NCBI RefSeq assembly: GCF_030851345.1
Contig: NZ_JALPNU010000025.1
Span: 1 to 58,493, forward strand
Origin: Marinifilum sp. D714
Lineage (GTDB): Bacteria > Bacteroidota > Bacteroidia > Bacteroidales > Marinifilaceae
Direction: 5' to 3'
DNA length: 58,493 bases
Shown here: piece after piece, positions 24,435-32,600 of the stretch
How the letters are laid out: each line of letters begins with the position of its first letter
Position numbering within the stretch: the first letter of the stretch is position 1
Notes under the pieces: model-generated
Told to the model about the DNA's origin: nothing
The model's input: only the letters and a program-made list of their open reading frames with translations
Database searches by the model: none
Translations under genes and position numbers: made by a program

Positions 24435-25181
24435 TTAGTTAATCCCTAACCAATTTACTTTGTTTTTTGTTTCGTTAAATGGATTCACTTTGCCAAACAA
24501 TATGTCATTATCTCTTTGATAGCACATCATTGGGTGCGAGGTTTCTATTTTATTCGCAATTTGAATGTCAGCAACAATTTTTTGAGCATTGTTTCCCCAA
24601 AGGAACCAAACTGCATCTTTGTTCTGGTCGGCAATATGACTCAATAATTTTTGAGTGAATTTTGACCAGATTTTGGTATGGGAATTTGGATTGCCAATTT
24701 CACAGGTAAATGCAGTATTTAATAGAAGTACATTTTCTTTTTCCCACCAGTAACGAAACAATTGGTTTGGAGGCAGAACCTTAAAATCACCTTCCATTGG
24801 CAAACGATCTCCTTCATTTAGTTTTTTTAAGATCTCAGAATACTTCAACTCCTCGGCAGTATAAGCCTTGTAAATGCTTCTAAGAATATTTTTTAAGGAT
24901 ACATTCCTAAATTTATCGAACCACGAATTCAATCCATTCACTTCAAACGATCGACCAGTTGCAACCCCTTCTTGTGGATAAGGATCTTGTCCTAAAATCA
25001 CCACGGGAATAGCGTGTAAATCCATCTCCAAAAACCTTAAAACCAATTCTTTTTTTGGTGTAGCACTTTCTATTTGAATGGATGATTCGATACTCTTAAT
25101 TAAATCAATAATTTCATCAGTAAGAAAAGAATTCCACGATTTGTGAATGTTTAAGCTGGACAGGAAGATTGAATTTTGCAT
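24435..25181 (-). CDS. ung: Uracil-DNA glycosylase, family 1-like (variant motif B)
   Basis: 248 aa. The catalytic water-activating loop is GQDPYP, the LLLN motif is present (VLLLNTAFT) and the LWG segment (VWFLWGNNAQK) fits family 1 uracil-DNA glycosylase. The usual HPSP DNA-intercalation loop is replaced by SHPMMCYQ, keeping the catalytic His but not the SP, and the helix after it is also changed (LFGKVNPFNETK). The protein removes uracil from DNA in base-excision repair if active. The N-terminal ~50 residues are less conserved. The variant may belong to a lineage-specific Ung group. Confidence 0.85.
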   Translation of the reverse strand: MQNSIFLSSLNIHKSWNSFLTDEIIDLIKSIESSIQIESATPKKELVLRFLEMDLHAIPVVILGQDPYPQEGVATGRSFEVNGLNSWFDKFRNVSLKNILRSIYKAYTAEELKYSEILKKLNEGDRLPMEGDFKVLPPNQLFRYWWEKENVLLLNTAFTCEIGNPNSHTKIWSKFTQKLLSHIADQNKDAVWFLWGNNAQKIVADIQIANKIETSHPMMCYQRDNDILFGKVNPFNETKNKVNWLGIN

Positions 25182-25357
25182 GTTCTGATTATTTGTTTGC
25201 CCAAAAGTAAAAAATGGATTGGTAAATTACGAATTAGCAATTGCGAATTACGAAGGAAGAATTACCAATATCAGCTTCAAAATAACTTATTAACTCATTC
25301 ACTCATTTGTACTTTCATTTTTTTACATTTTCACTTTTTCACTATTCTACTTTTAAT

Positions 25358-25365
25358 TAGTTTTG
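25358..25365 (+). promoter_or_regulatory. Putative -7 box for dapD
   Basis: TAGTTTTG matches TAnnTTTG exactly, 36 bp before the dapD ATG. T-rich sequence (CTTTTTC) lies about 20 bp upstream where a -33 TTTG is expected. Confidence 0.5.
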
Positions 25366-25401
25366 TGAGCATTAACCAAAATTTTAGAAGTAAATAAGAA
25401 T

Positions 25402-26220
25402 ATGTACGAAAATCTTAAACAAAGCATTGAGTCTGCCTGGGAGGATAGATCTTTATTGAGTTCACCTGAAGTGCAGAAAAATATAGAAGAAGTAATTGAA
25501 CTTCTTGATAAAGGAGAATTACGCACCGCAGAACCAATTGAAGGTGGGTGGCAGGTAAACGAGTGGGTTAAAAAGGCCGTGATTCTTTATTTCCCAATTC
25601 GTAAAATGGAAACCATAGAAGTGGGTCCATTCGAGTTCCACGATAAAATGGCATTGAAAACCAACTATGCTGAATTGGGAGTTCGTGTTGTACCTCATGC
25701 GGTTTCTCGTTACGGTGCCTTCCTGGCAAAAGATGTGGTAATGATGCCATCATATGTAAATATTGGAGCATACGTTGATGAGGGAACCATGGTTGATACT
25801 TGGGCAACTGTTGGATCGTGTGCTCAAATTGGAAAACATGTTCATTTGAGTGGAGGTGTTGGTATTGGAGGTGTATTGGAACCAATTCAAGCTTCTCCGG
25901 TAATTGTGGAAGACAACTGTTTTATCGGATCTCGTTGTATCGTGGTAGAAGGTGTTCATCTTGAAAGAGAAGTTGTGCTTGGAGCCAATGTAGTGCTTAC
26001 AAAATCAACTAAAATTATTGATGTAACCGGAGATGAACCAGTTGAATATACTGGTTTTGTGCCAGCCAGATCGGTAGTGATTCCAGGAACCAGAACTAAA
26101 AAATTCCCTGCAGGAGAGTATCAAGTTCCTTGTGCACTTATCATTGGTAAGCGTAAACCATCAACCGACTTGAAAACATCTTTGAATGATGCACTGCGTG
26201 AATACAATGTAGCAGTATAG
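25402..26220 (+). CDS. dapD: 2,3,4,5-tetrahydropyridine-2,6-dicarboxylate N-succinyltransferase
   Basis: 272 aa, the standard DapD length. The N-terminal helical domain (~1-95) is followed by a left-handed beta-helix of hexapeptide repeats (~100-215: VNIGAYVDEGTMVDTWATVGSCAQIGK in short repeats), with the active-site GSRCIVVEG and a C-terminal beta segment. It transfers succinyl from succinyl-CoA to tetrahydrodipicolinate in the lysine and meso-diaminopimelate pathway, feeding peptidoglycan synthesis. Solitary; a palindromic repeat and the tsaC-like gene follow. Confidence 0.96.
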   Translation: MYENLKQSIESAWEDRSLLSSPEVQKNIEEVIELLDKGELRTAEPIEGGWQVNEWVKKAVILYFPIRKMETIEVGPFEFHDKMALKTNYAELGVRVVPHAVSRYGAFLAKDVVMMPSYVNIGAYVDEGTMVDTWATVGSCAQIGKHVHLSGGVGIGGVLEPIQASPVIVEDNCFIGSRCIVVEGVHLEREVVLGANVVLTKSTKIIDVTGDEPVEYTGFVPARSVVIPGTRTKKFPAGEYQVPCALIIGKRKPSTDLKTSLNDALREYNVAV

Positions 26221-26238
26221 TAAATTTATTGATGATAT

Positions 26239-26267
26239 GTAGAGGCGTAGCATTCCTACGCCTCTAC
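26239..26267. repeat. GTAGAGGCGTAG palindrome (REP-like copy 1)
   Basis: GTAGAGGCGTAG (26239-26250) and CTACGCCTCTAC (26256-26267) form a perfect 12-bp stem with loop CATTC, between dapD and the tsaC-like gene. A second, slightly degenerate copy is at 27732-27760. This is a familiar class of dispersed palindrome in Bacteroidota intergenes (from memory). Confidence 0.75.
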
Positions 26268-26281
26268 CACATACAAATAAT

Positions 26282-26845
26282 ATGAACAACGACATTAACA
26301 AAGCACTAGAGGTTTTAAAATCAGGGGGAGTAATTCTTTATCCTACCGATACCATTTGGGGAATTGGCTGTGATGCTACAAATGCTGATGCAGTAAAAAG
26401 AGTTTATGAAATTAAACAACGTGAGGATTGCAAGGCAATGTTGGTGTTAATGGAAAATCCTAACAGACTGAATTCATATGTTGATGAGGTTCCTGAAATT
26501 GCATGGGATTTGATTGATGTAAACGACAAACCTATGACATTGATTTACCCGGGAGCTAAGAACCTGGCACCTAACTTGATTAATTCAGATGGAACCATTG
26601 GTATTCGTATTACAAATGAGGAGTTTACTCAAAATTTGATTCAAAGATTTAAGAAGCCAATTGTTTCCACTTCAGCTAATATTAGTGGAGACCCATCACC
26701 TGCAAATTTCGATGAAATCAATGAAACCTTAAAAGAACTTGTTGATTACATTGTTGAATACAGACAAGACGATTTAGAGAAAGCGAGTGCTTCAAGTATC
26801 ATCAAGATTGGAGTAGGAGGGGAAATCCAAATCTTACGCAAATAG
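26282..26845 (+). CDS. tsaC: Threonylcarbamoyl-AMP synthase (TsaC/Sua5/YrdC family)
   Basis: 187 aa. The YrdC fold motifs are complete: GGVILYPTDTIWGIGCDA at the N-terminus (threonine/ATP site), KPMTLIYPG, and the SxN-type motif KPIVSTSANISGDPSP near residue 135. It makes threonylcarbamoyl-adenylate from Thr, bicarbonate and ATP for tRNA t6A37 modification. Length matches the YrdC-only form without a Sua5 C-terminal domain. Followed by a strong terminator. Confidence 0.9.
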   Translation: MNNDINKALEVLKSGGVILYPTDTIWGIGCDATNADAVKRVYEIKQREDCKAMLVLMENPNRLNSYVDEVPEIAWDLIDVNDKPMTLIYPGAKNLAPNLINSDGTIGIRITNEEFTQNLIQRFKKPIVSTSANISGDPSPANFDEINETLKELVDYIVEYRQDDLEKASASSIIKIGVGGEIQILRK

Positions 26846-26873
26846 AATGGAAACTTTATCTGTAAGAAATAAA

Positions 26874-26912
26874 AAACCTCTCAGAAATGTAAACTGAGAG
26901 GTTTATTTTATG
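26874..26912. terminator. Rho-independent terminator
   Basis: AAACCTCTCAG (26874-26884) pairs with CTGAGAGGTTT (26894-26904) followed by ATTTTAT. It lies between the convergent ends at 26845 and 26925, and A/T runs on both sides suggest bidirectional use. Confidence 0.87.
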
Positions 26913-26924
26913 TGTTAAACTTAC

Positions 26925-27647
26925 TTATTCTCTAACAGATTTAATAGAACCCGATCCCGCTGATTTACTATTAACATACTCAGGATTACCTCGGTAGTAA
27001 ATATCACCACTACCCGCAACGCGTGCGTCTATTCTTTCCGATGCATAAACCTTGCAATCGCCAGAACCCGAAACTCGAATCTCTACTGATTTTGCTTCGA
27101 AATATCCCGCTTCAACATCGCCAGATCCACTAATGTGAATCTCAAATTCATCCTTACATTCTCCTTTTAAACGGATATCACCTGAACCTGAAATGTGACA
27201 CTCAACATTATCAGCTTTTAACTTATCGACAATAATGTTACCGCTTCCGCTGATTGCATAATCAACGCTACCCGATTCAATAGGAGTTTTGGCAATAATA
27301 TTTCCTGATCCTGAAATTCTAAGATTCTCAACATTAGGAGTTGAAATATAAACTTCAACTTTTTTGAAAGAACGATTGTTCCAGTTCCAGCCTTTGTTCT
27401 TTTTGCGCTTGATCTTTAAAGTTGAACCATCTACTTCAGTTACGATTTCATCCAAATCATCGGCATAAGCTTTAATTTTTACAGATGTTTTTTCGTTTTG
27501 GCTCACATAAACTTTGGCAGCAATCGAGAGGCTGATTGATTGAAATGAACTCACTTTTCGATCTTCGGTTTTTTGAGCAAATGCAATAGTACTGCTTAAT
27601 ATCAAAGCGAAAATTGCAATAAGGGAAGTAATACGTTTTGATTTCAT
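26925..27647 (-). CDS. Head GIN domain (DUF2807) periplasmic beta-helix protein
   Basis: 240 aa. Signal peptide ~1-25 (AFA-QK cleavage), then a repetitive right-handed beta-solenoid typical of DUF2807. The repeat has a GSG-D/N motif about every 19-22 residues (ISGSGNI, ISGSGDIRL, VSGSGDCKV, VAGSGDIYY, SAGSGSI), at least seven times. The N-terminal VSSFQSISLSIAAKVYVSQ is the family's opening. Proteins of this family are abundant in Bacteroidota and their role is not established. Codon use and length are ordinary. Confidence 0.9.
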   Translation of the reverse strand: MKSKRITSLIAIFALILSSTIAFAQKTEDRKVSSFQSISLSIAAKVYVSQNEKTSVKIKAYADDLDEIVTEVDGSTLKIKRKKNKGWNWNNRSFKKVEVYISTPNVENLRISGSGNIIAKTPIESGSVDYAISGSGNIIVDKLKADNVECHISGSGDIRLKGECKDEFEIHISGSGDVEAGYFEAKSVEIRVSGSGDCKVYASERIDARVAGSGDIYYRGNPEYVNSKSAGSGSIKSVRE

Positions 27648-27731
27648 ATGTTATGGTTTTAGGTAAATAATCATTTCGTACTTTTTAAAGGACGAACAAG
27701 TCCATGAAAAGTTGCATTTGATTGAAATTTT

Positions 27732-27760
27732 GTAGAGATGTAGCATTGCTACGTCTTTAC
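27732..27760. repeat. GTAGAGATGTAGC palindrome (REP-like copy 2)
   Basis: GTAGAGATGTAGC-att-GCTACGTCTTTAC folds as a 13-bp stem with two G-U pairs. It is the second copy of the 26239 element, in the divergent region upstream of the thioesterase gene. Confidence 0.7.
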
Positions 27761-27812
27761 TTGATTGTAGATATTTATTCATTATTTCTTAAATTCGCCA
27801 AAAAAAATTACA

Positions 27813-28232
27813 ATGGAATTCAATCACATCAAGAAAATACAAATCCGATTTGGCGATATCGATTTAATGGGACATGCCAATAATGGCGTGCAGTTAAGTT
27901 ATTTAGATCTGGCAAGAATGGATTATTTTCAGCAAGTATACGGTCAGGTTATCGATTGGAACGATTCTGCTCTTATTGTGGCACATCTCGAAATTGATTA
28001 CTTGTCGTCAATTACTTTGCACGATAAAATTGAAGTGCATACCAGAATTCACAAGCTAGGAAATAAAAGTGTTGGCCTTTATCAGAATATTGTTGATTCT
28101 GTTACTGGCGAAATCAAAACCAAAACCTCGCAGGTAATGGTGGGCTATAGCCAAAAATTGGGAGAAAGTATACCTGTACCGGAAACTTTAAAAATCAGAA
28201 TTCGTGAATTTGAAAAAGAAGTAGTGGGGTAA
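27813..28232 (+). CDS. Hotdog-fold acyl-CoA thioesterase (4HBT/YbgC-like)
   Basis: 139 aa, one hotdog domain. The active-site signature RFGDIDLMGHANNG (Asp before the GHxNN) and the helix YLDLARMDYF match the 4HBT family. EIDYLSSITLHDKIEVHTRI is the second half. These enzymes hydrolyse acyl-CoA thioesters; the substrate is not deducible. It lies between divergent and convergent units with no obvious partner. Confidence 0.88.
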   Translation: MEFNHIKKIQIRFGDIDLMGHANNGVQLSYLDLARMDYFQQVYGQVIDWNDSALIVAHLEIDYLSSITLHDKIEVHTRIHKLGNKSVGLYQNIVDSVTGEIKTKTSQVMVGYSQKLGESIPVPETLKIRIREFEKEVVG

Positions 28233-28299
28233 CAGTTGGCAGTAATCAGGCAACCGTTTTCTATTTTAGAGTTAAACATTAAACCCTAATCATTAATAA

Positions 28300-28839
28300 T
28301 TATTCAAGGTAAAGGTCAAGCAAACCATCAGGAGTTTCCATTACAATGGTTTTGTTTTCTTCATCAAGCTCAATGAAGTTTTCGTCGGCAAAAGGAATCA
28401 TCACTTCCTCGCCACTGATCTCTACAACCAATACTATATTGCCGGAAAAATCCTGAATGTCTAAAATCTCACCCAATTCACCTTTTTCTTCATCTTCATA
28501 GGTGAAACCGATTAAAACATTAGGATCCAATTCGTCTTGCTCTTCAATATAGTCCGGTACATCTTTCATTGGAACATAGATATCACAACCAATAAACCTT
28601 TTGGCTTTTTCTTCGGTTGACATATCCTCCAATAAAATTCTTACACTCGAATGATTTCTCGAGTTCATTCCATTTTTAGGAATAAAAAAAGGAACCAATC
28701 CTCCATCGATATCGACAAGGATTGACTCCAATTTATTTCTTTCAAGAAGATCACCGTTTGTTTTGGCAACCAATTCACCTTTAACTCCATGAGTTTTAGT
28801 AAAGGTTCCAGCTAAATAACAATCTTCTTTTCTAAGCAT
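28300..28839 (-). CDS. rimM: Ribosome maturation factor RimM
   Basis: 179 aa from ATG 28839 (MLRKEDCYLAGTFTKTHG). The frame is open far upstream because the repetitive tail of rpsP leaves another frame free of stops, but the sequence before Met28839 is Leu/Lys-rich noise. The RimM N-domain (GTFTKTHGVKGELVAKT) and PRC-barrel (LIGFTYEDEEKGELGEILD...MIPFADENFIELDEENKTIVME) are complete and it ends GLLDLYLE. It binds S19 and assists 30S head assembly and 16S processing. It starts 10 bp after the rpsP stop. Confidence 0.95.
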   Translation of the reverse strand: MLRKEDCYLAGTFTKTHGVKGELVAKTNGDLLERNKLESILVDIDGGLVPFFIPKNGMNSRNHSSVRILLEDMSTEEKAKRFIGCDIYVPMKDVPDYIEEQDELDPNVLIGFTYEDEEKGELGEILDIQDFSGNIVLVVEISGEEVMIPFADENFIELDEENKTIVMETPDGLLDLYLE

Positions 28840-28849
28840 GCAATTCAAA

Positions 28850-29392
28850 TTAAGCTTCAGTTTCTTCAGCTCCTTCTTCATTTGCAGCTTCAGCATCGTC
28901 ACCAGCTTCTTCAGCTTTAGCAGCAGCTTCAGCTTCAGCAGCTTTCTTAGCGATAGCTTCTGCTCTGTCAGCGCTAATTTTAGCTTCTGCTTCCAAACGT
29001 GCAGCTTTAGCTTCATCAGCAGCTTTCGAAAGACCATCTTTCTTAGCGTTGATTTTAGCTTCTTTTTCCTGCTTCCAAGCCTGGAATTTTTCTTCAGCAG
29101 TTGCTTCATCAAAAGCACCTTTCTTAACACCATCTAATAAGTGCTTTTTCATCATTACACCTTCGTAAGATAAAATTGCTCTTGCAGTGTCGGTAGGCTG
29201 AGCACCATTACCAAGCCATGTTAAGGCTTTGTCAAAATTTAGGTCAATTGTAGCAGGATTGGTGTTTGGATTGTATGATCCAATACGCTCAATGTATCTA
29301 CCATCACGTGGCGCTCTGCTATCTGCTACCACAATGTGGTAGAATGCACGTCTTTTACGACCGTGTCTTGCTAGTCTAATTTTTACTGGCAT
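28850..29392 (-). CDS. rpsP: 30S ribosomal protein S16 with Ala/Glu-rich C-terminal extension
   Basis: 180 aa. Residues 1-~80 are canonical S16 ([31 protein letters not shown], in pieces; [19 protein letters not shown]). The remaining ~100 residues are a charged Ala/Glu/Lys helix ending EEGAEETEA, an extension typical of Bacteroidota S16. S16 is an early 30S assembly protein. It heads the rpsP-rimM operon. A TATCTTTG -7 box and a perfect palindrome sit upstream. Confidence 0.95.
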   Translation of the reverse strand: MPVKIRLARHGRKRRAFYHIVVADSRAPRDGRYIERIGSYNPNTNPATIDLNFDKALTWLGNGAQPTDTARAILSYEGVMMKKHLLDGVKKGAFDEATAEEKFQAWKQEKEAKINAKKDGLSKAADEAKAARLEAEAKISADRAEAIAKKAAEAEAAAKAEEAGDDAEAANEEGAEETEA

Positions 29393-29435
29393 AACTCTTT
29401 TAAAATAAGATTAATAATTTGCCTACATTATAGTT

Positions 29436-29451
29436 GTGGTATGCATACCAC
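29436..29451. promoter_or_regulatory. Perfect 16-bp palindrome in the rpsP leader
   Basis: GTGGTATGCATACCAC is fully self-complementary. It lies between the predicted -7 box (29467-29474) and the rpsP ATG, so it would be transcribed about 10-25 nt from the 5' end. It could be an RNA hairpin (GTGGTA-TGCA-TACCAC) or a dimeric-protein operator. Confidence 0.6.
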
Positions 29452-29466
29452 GGTTTATAAGCGCGA

Positions 29467-29474
29467 CAAAGATA
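29467..29474 (-). promoter_or_regulatory. Putative promoter of rpsP-rimM
   Basis: TATCTTTG on the minus strand is an exact Bacteroidota -7 box. TTTC (plus strand GAAA, 29493-29496) is near the -33 position, spacing about 18. Predicted start ~29460 gives a ~65-nt leader. Confidence 0.65.
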
Positions 29475-29616
29475 CAACTTATTTTCTGAATAGAAATAAC
29501 TTCTTCTTAAATAATTTAATGTCTGAAAATCATGCTAATAGAACGATCATTTATTTAGTCTAGATTGTTGGCTCATATTTACTAATTTTACTCTACTGAA
29601 TCACTTTATTATTGCT

Positions 29617-29624
29617 TATCTTCG
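29617..29624 (+). promoter_or_regulatory. Candidate -7 box for dnaE
   Basis: TATCTTCG, seven of eight positions to TAnnTTTG-like boxes, 51 bp before the dnaE ATG. No clear -33 box. Confidence 0.35.
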
Positions 29625-29674
29625 CATTTCGGCTCCATCTGTGAGCTTAAAAATATAAAATTCCTGATACTGAG

Positions 29675-32600
29675 ATGTTTTTAATATTTGATACCGAAAC
29701 TACAGGCTTACCAAAAAAATGGAAAGCACCTTTAGATGATTTTGACAACTGGCCAAGAATGGTTCAGCTTGCTTGGCAATGTCATGATATTGAAGGGAAC
29801 TTTCTATTTGCCAAAAATCATGTAATTACACCTGATGGATATACCATTCCTGATGATGTTGTTGCAGTACATGGTATCTCTACAGAAATCGCTCACGAAA
29901 AAGGTATTCCTCTTCAAGATGCTCTTCTTGATTTCATGGAGGATGTAAGAAACTCCACATTTATTATTGGGCACAATGTTTCTTTTGACATTAACATTGT
30001 TGGTTGCGAGCTGTTGCGTTGCGAAATGGGAGAGCAGGATCTTGTAAGAGCCCCAATGATAGATACCATGACCGGTAGCAAGGAGTTTTGTGATTTAAAA
30101 AGACGAGGACAACTTAAAAATCCTACTCTTACCGAACTGCACACCAAATTATTTGGAGTTCCATTTGCCGAAGCACACAATGCAGCAGCCGATGTTGAGG
30201 CAACTTCTCGTTGTTTTCTGGAATTAATAAGAGTTGATGGATTAGGTCAGGAAATTCATCGAATGTCTCCTGAGCAAGTTCAGGCTTTTAAAATCAATAA
30301 TCCGGATACCATTGAATTGGTTGGAATCGAGTATGAATCTTTCAAGGTAAATACTGCATTCGATGAAATATCAATTGAGAAGGAAGAGCGAAAAAGAAAA
30401 GAAGCAGCAAAAAATATTACACCTCAGCCTTTTGTGCACTTGCATGTTCACTCGCAATATTCCATACTCGATGGAGCAGCAAAAACAGCGGCAATTGCCA
30501 ATAAAGCAAAGGAAGATGGAATGCCTGCCGTTGCCTTAACCGATCATGGTAGTATGTTTGGGATCAAAGAATTTCATGTAGCATGTAGCAAGGCTGGGAT
30601 TAAACCTATTATTGGAGTGGAAGCTTATGTTGCGAAACGTGGGCATTTAATTAAGGAAAATAAGGTCGATGCATCTGGGAATCATCTCATTTTGCTGGCC
30701 AAAAACTATAAGGGCTACCAAAGTCTATTAAAATTAACCTCGATTGCACATACCGACGGTATGTACTACAAACCACGTATCGATAAGGAACTACTTGAAG
30801 AATATAGCGAGGGCTTGATTGTAAGTAGTGCTTGTCTTGGAGGAGAAGTTTCCCAGCATATCATGGCAGGGAGCATCGATAAGGCAAAAGAAACAATACT
30901 TTGGTACAAGGATGTATTTGGAGAAGATTATTATCTGGAAATCCAACGTCATCCAAACGATGATCCTAGATTGAAGGGAGATGTCTGGGAAAATCAGGTA
31001 AGAGTAAATAAAGTAATTCGAGAGTTGGCAGCAGAATTGGGAGTTAAAGTGATTGCAACCAATGATTCTCATTTTATAAATGCAGAAGATGCAGCTGCTC
31101 ATGACGTTTTGGTTTGTTTGAGTACAGGACGTGATTACGATGATCCGACTCGTATGCGTTACACCAAACAGGAGTGGTTCAAAACCACAGAAGAGATGAA
31201 TGAGCTCTTTGCCGATGTACCCGAAGCACTTGCCAATACTTTGGAGATCGCAGAAAAAGTAGAAGCTTATGAATTGAATGCGAATCCTATTATGCCTCCT
31301 TTTAATATTCCAGAAGAGTTTGGAACTATAGAAAAGTATAAGGAAAAATACGACGAAGCTGCATTAATAGAAGAGTTCGAAGAAGAGCGTTACGAAAAAT
31401 TAGGAGGTTACGATAAGGTACTTCCGATAAAACTAGAGGCTGATTACCTGGAGCATCTTGCTTTTGAAGGTGCCAAAAAGCGCTATGGTGAAGAGTTGGA
31501 AGACAGTATTGTTGAACGTCTGAATTTTGAGTTGAACACCATTAAAACAATGGGTTTTCCTGGGTATTTCTTGATTACACAGGATTTTATCAACTGGGCT
31601 AAAGACAATGGCGTAATTGTAGGTCCAGGCCGTGGTTCGGCTGCAGGTTCAGCTGTTGCGTACTGTATTTCCATTACCGATGTGGATCCAATTAGATATG
31701 ATTTGCTGTTTGAGCGTTTTCTGAATCCTGATCGTATCTCGATGCCCGATGTAGATATCGACTTTGATGATGATGGACGTCAGCAAGTATTAGACTATGT
31801 AACCGATAAATACGGACATGATAAAGTAGCGCATATATGTACTTTTGGTACAATGGCTACCAAGAGTTCCATTAAGGATGTGGCGCGTGTGCTTCGTTTG
31901 GATTTGGCTGAGGCGAATCGACTTGCCAAATTGGTTCCTGAAGCACCAAAAATGAGTTTTAAGAAGGCTTATGAAGAAGAGCCTGCACTTCTGGAAGAAA
32001 AAGATTCACCAAATCCGTTGATTGCAAGAACCATTAAGTTTGCAGAAGCATTGGAAGGTTCGGTAAGGCAGACTGGTGTGCATGCCTGTGGGGTTTTAAT
32101 AGGAAAAAATCCGCTTGACGAGCATCTTCCCGTAATGCCAACAAAAGGAGAGGAGCTGTTGACAACCCAGTACGATGGTCGTTTTGTTGAAGATATCGGA
32201 TTGCTTAAAATGGACTTCCTGGGTTTGAAAACCTTATCCATTATTAAGGAGGTACTTTCCAATGTAAAGCTTTCCAAAGGAATTGATGTTGATATCAACA
32301 ATGTTGACCTTGAAAACGAAAAGACTTTTCAGCTATTCAGTCGTGGAGAAACTACTGCGATATTCCAGTTTGAATCCCCTGGAATGAAGAAGCACTTGCG
32401 AGCTTTGAAACCAAATCGTTTTGAAGATTTGGTTGCCATGAATGCCTTGTATCGTCCGGGACCAATGGAATACATCCCTTCTTTTATCCGAAGAAAAAAT
32501 GGGGAAGAGGAGATTGAATATGATCATCCAATTATGGAGGATTATTTGAAGGATACCTATGGAATTACAGTCTATCAGGAGCAGGTGATGCTCCAGTCGA

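Noticed and set aside
28840-29133. N-terminal extension of RimM
   Set aside because: The added Leu/Lys-rich residues come from reading the Ala/Glu-rich rpsP tail out of frame; MLRKED at 28839 is the normal RimM start.
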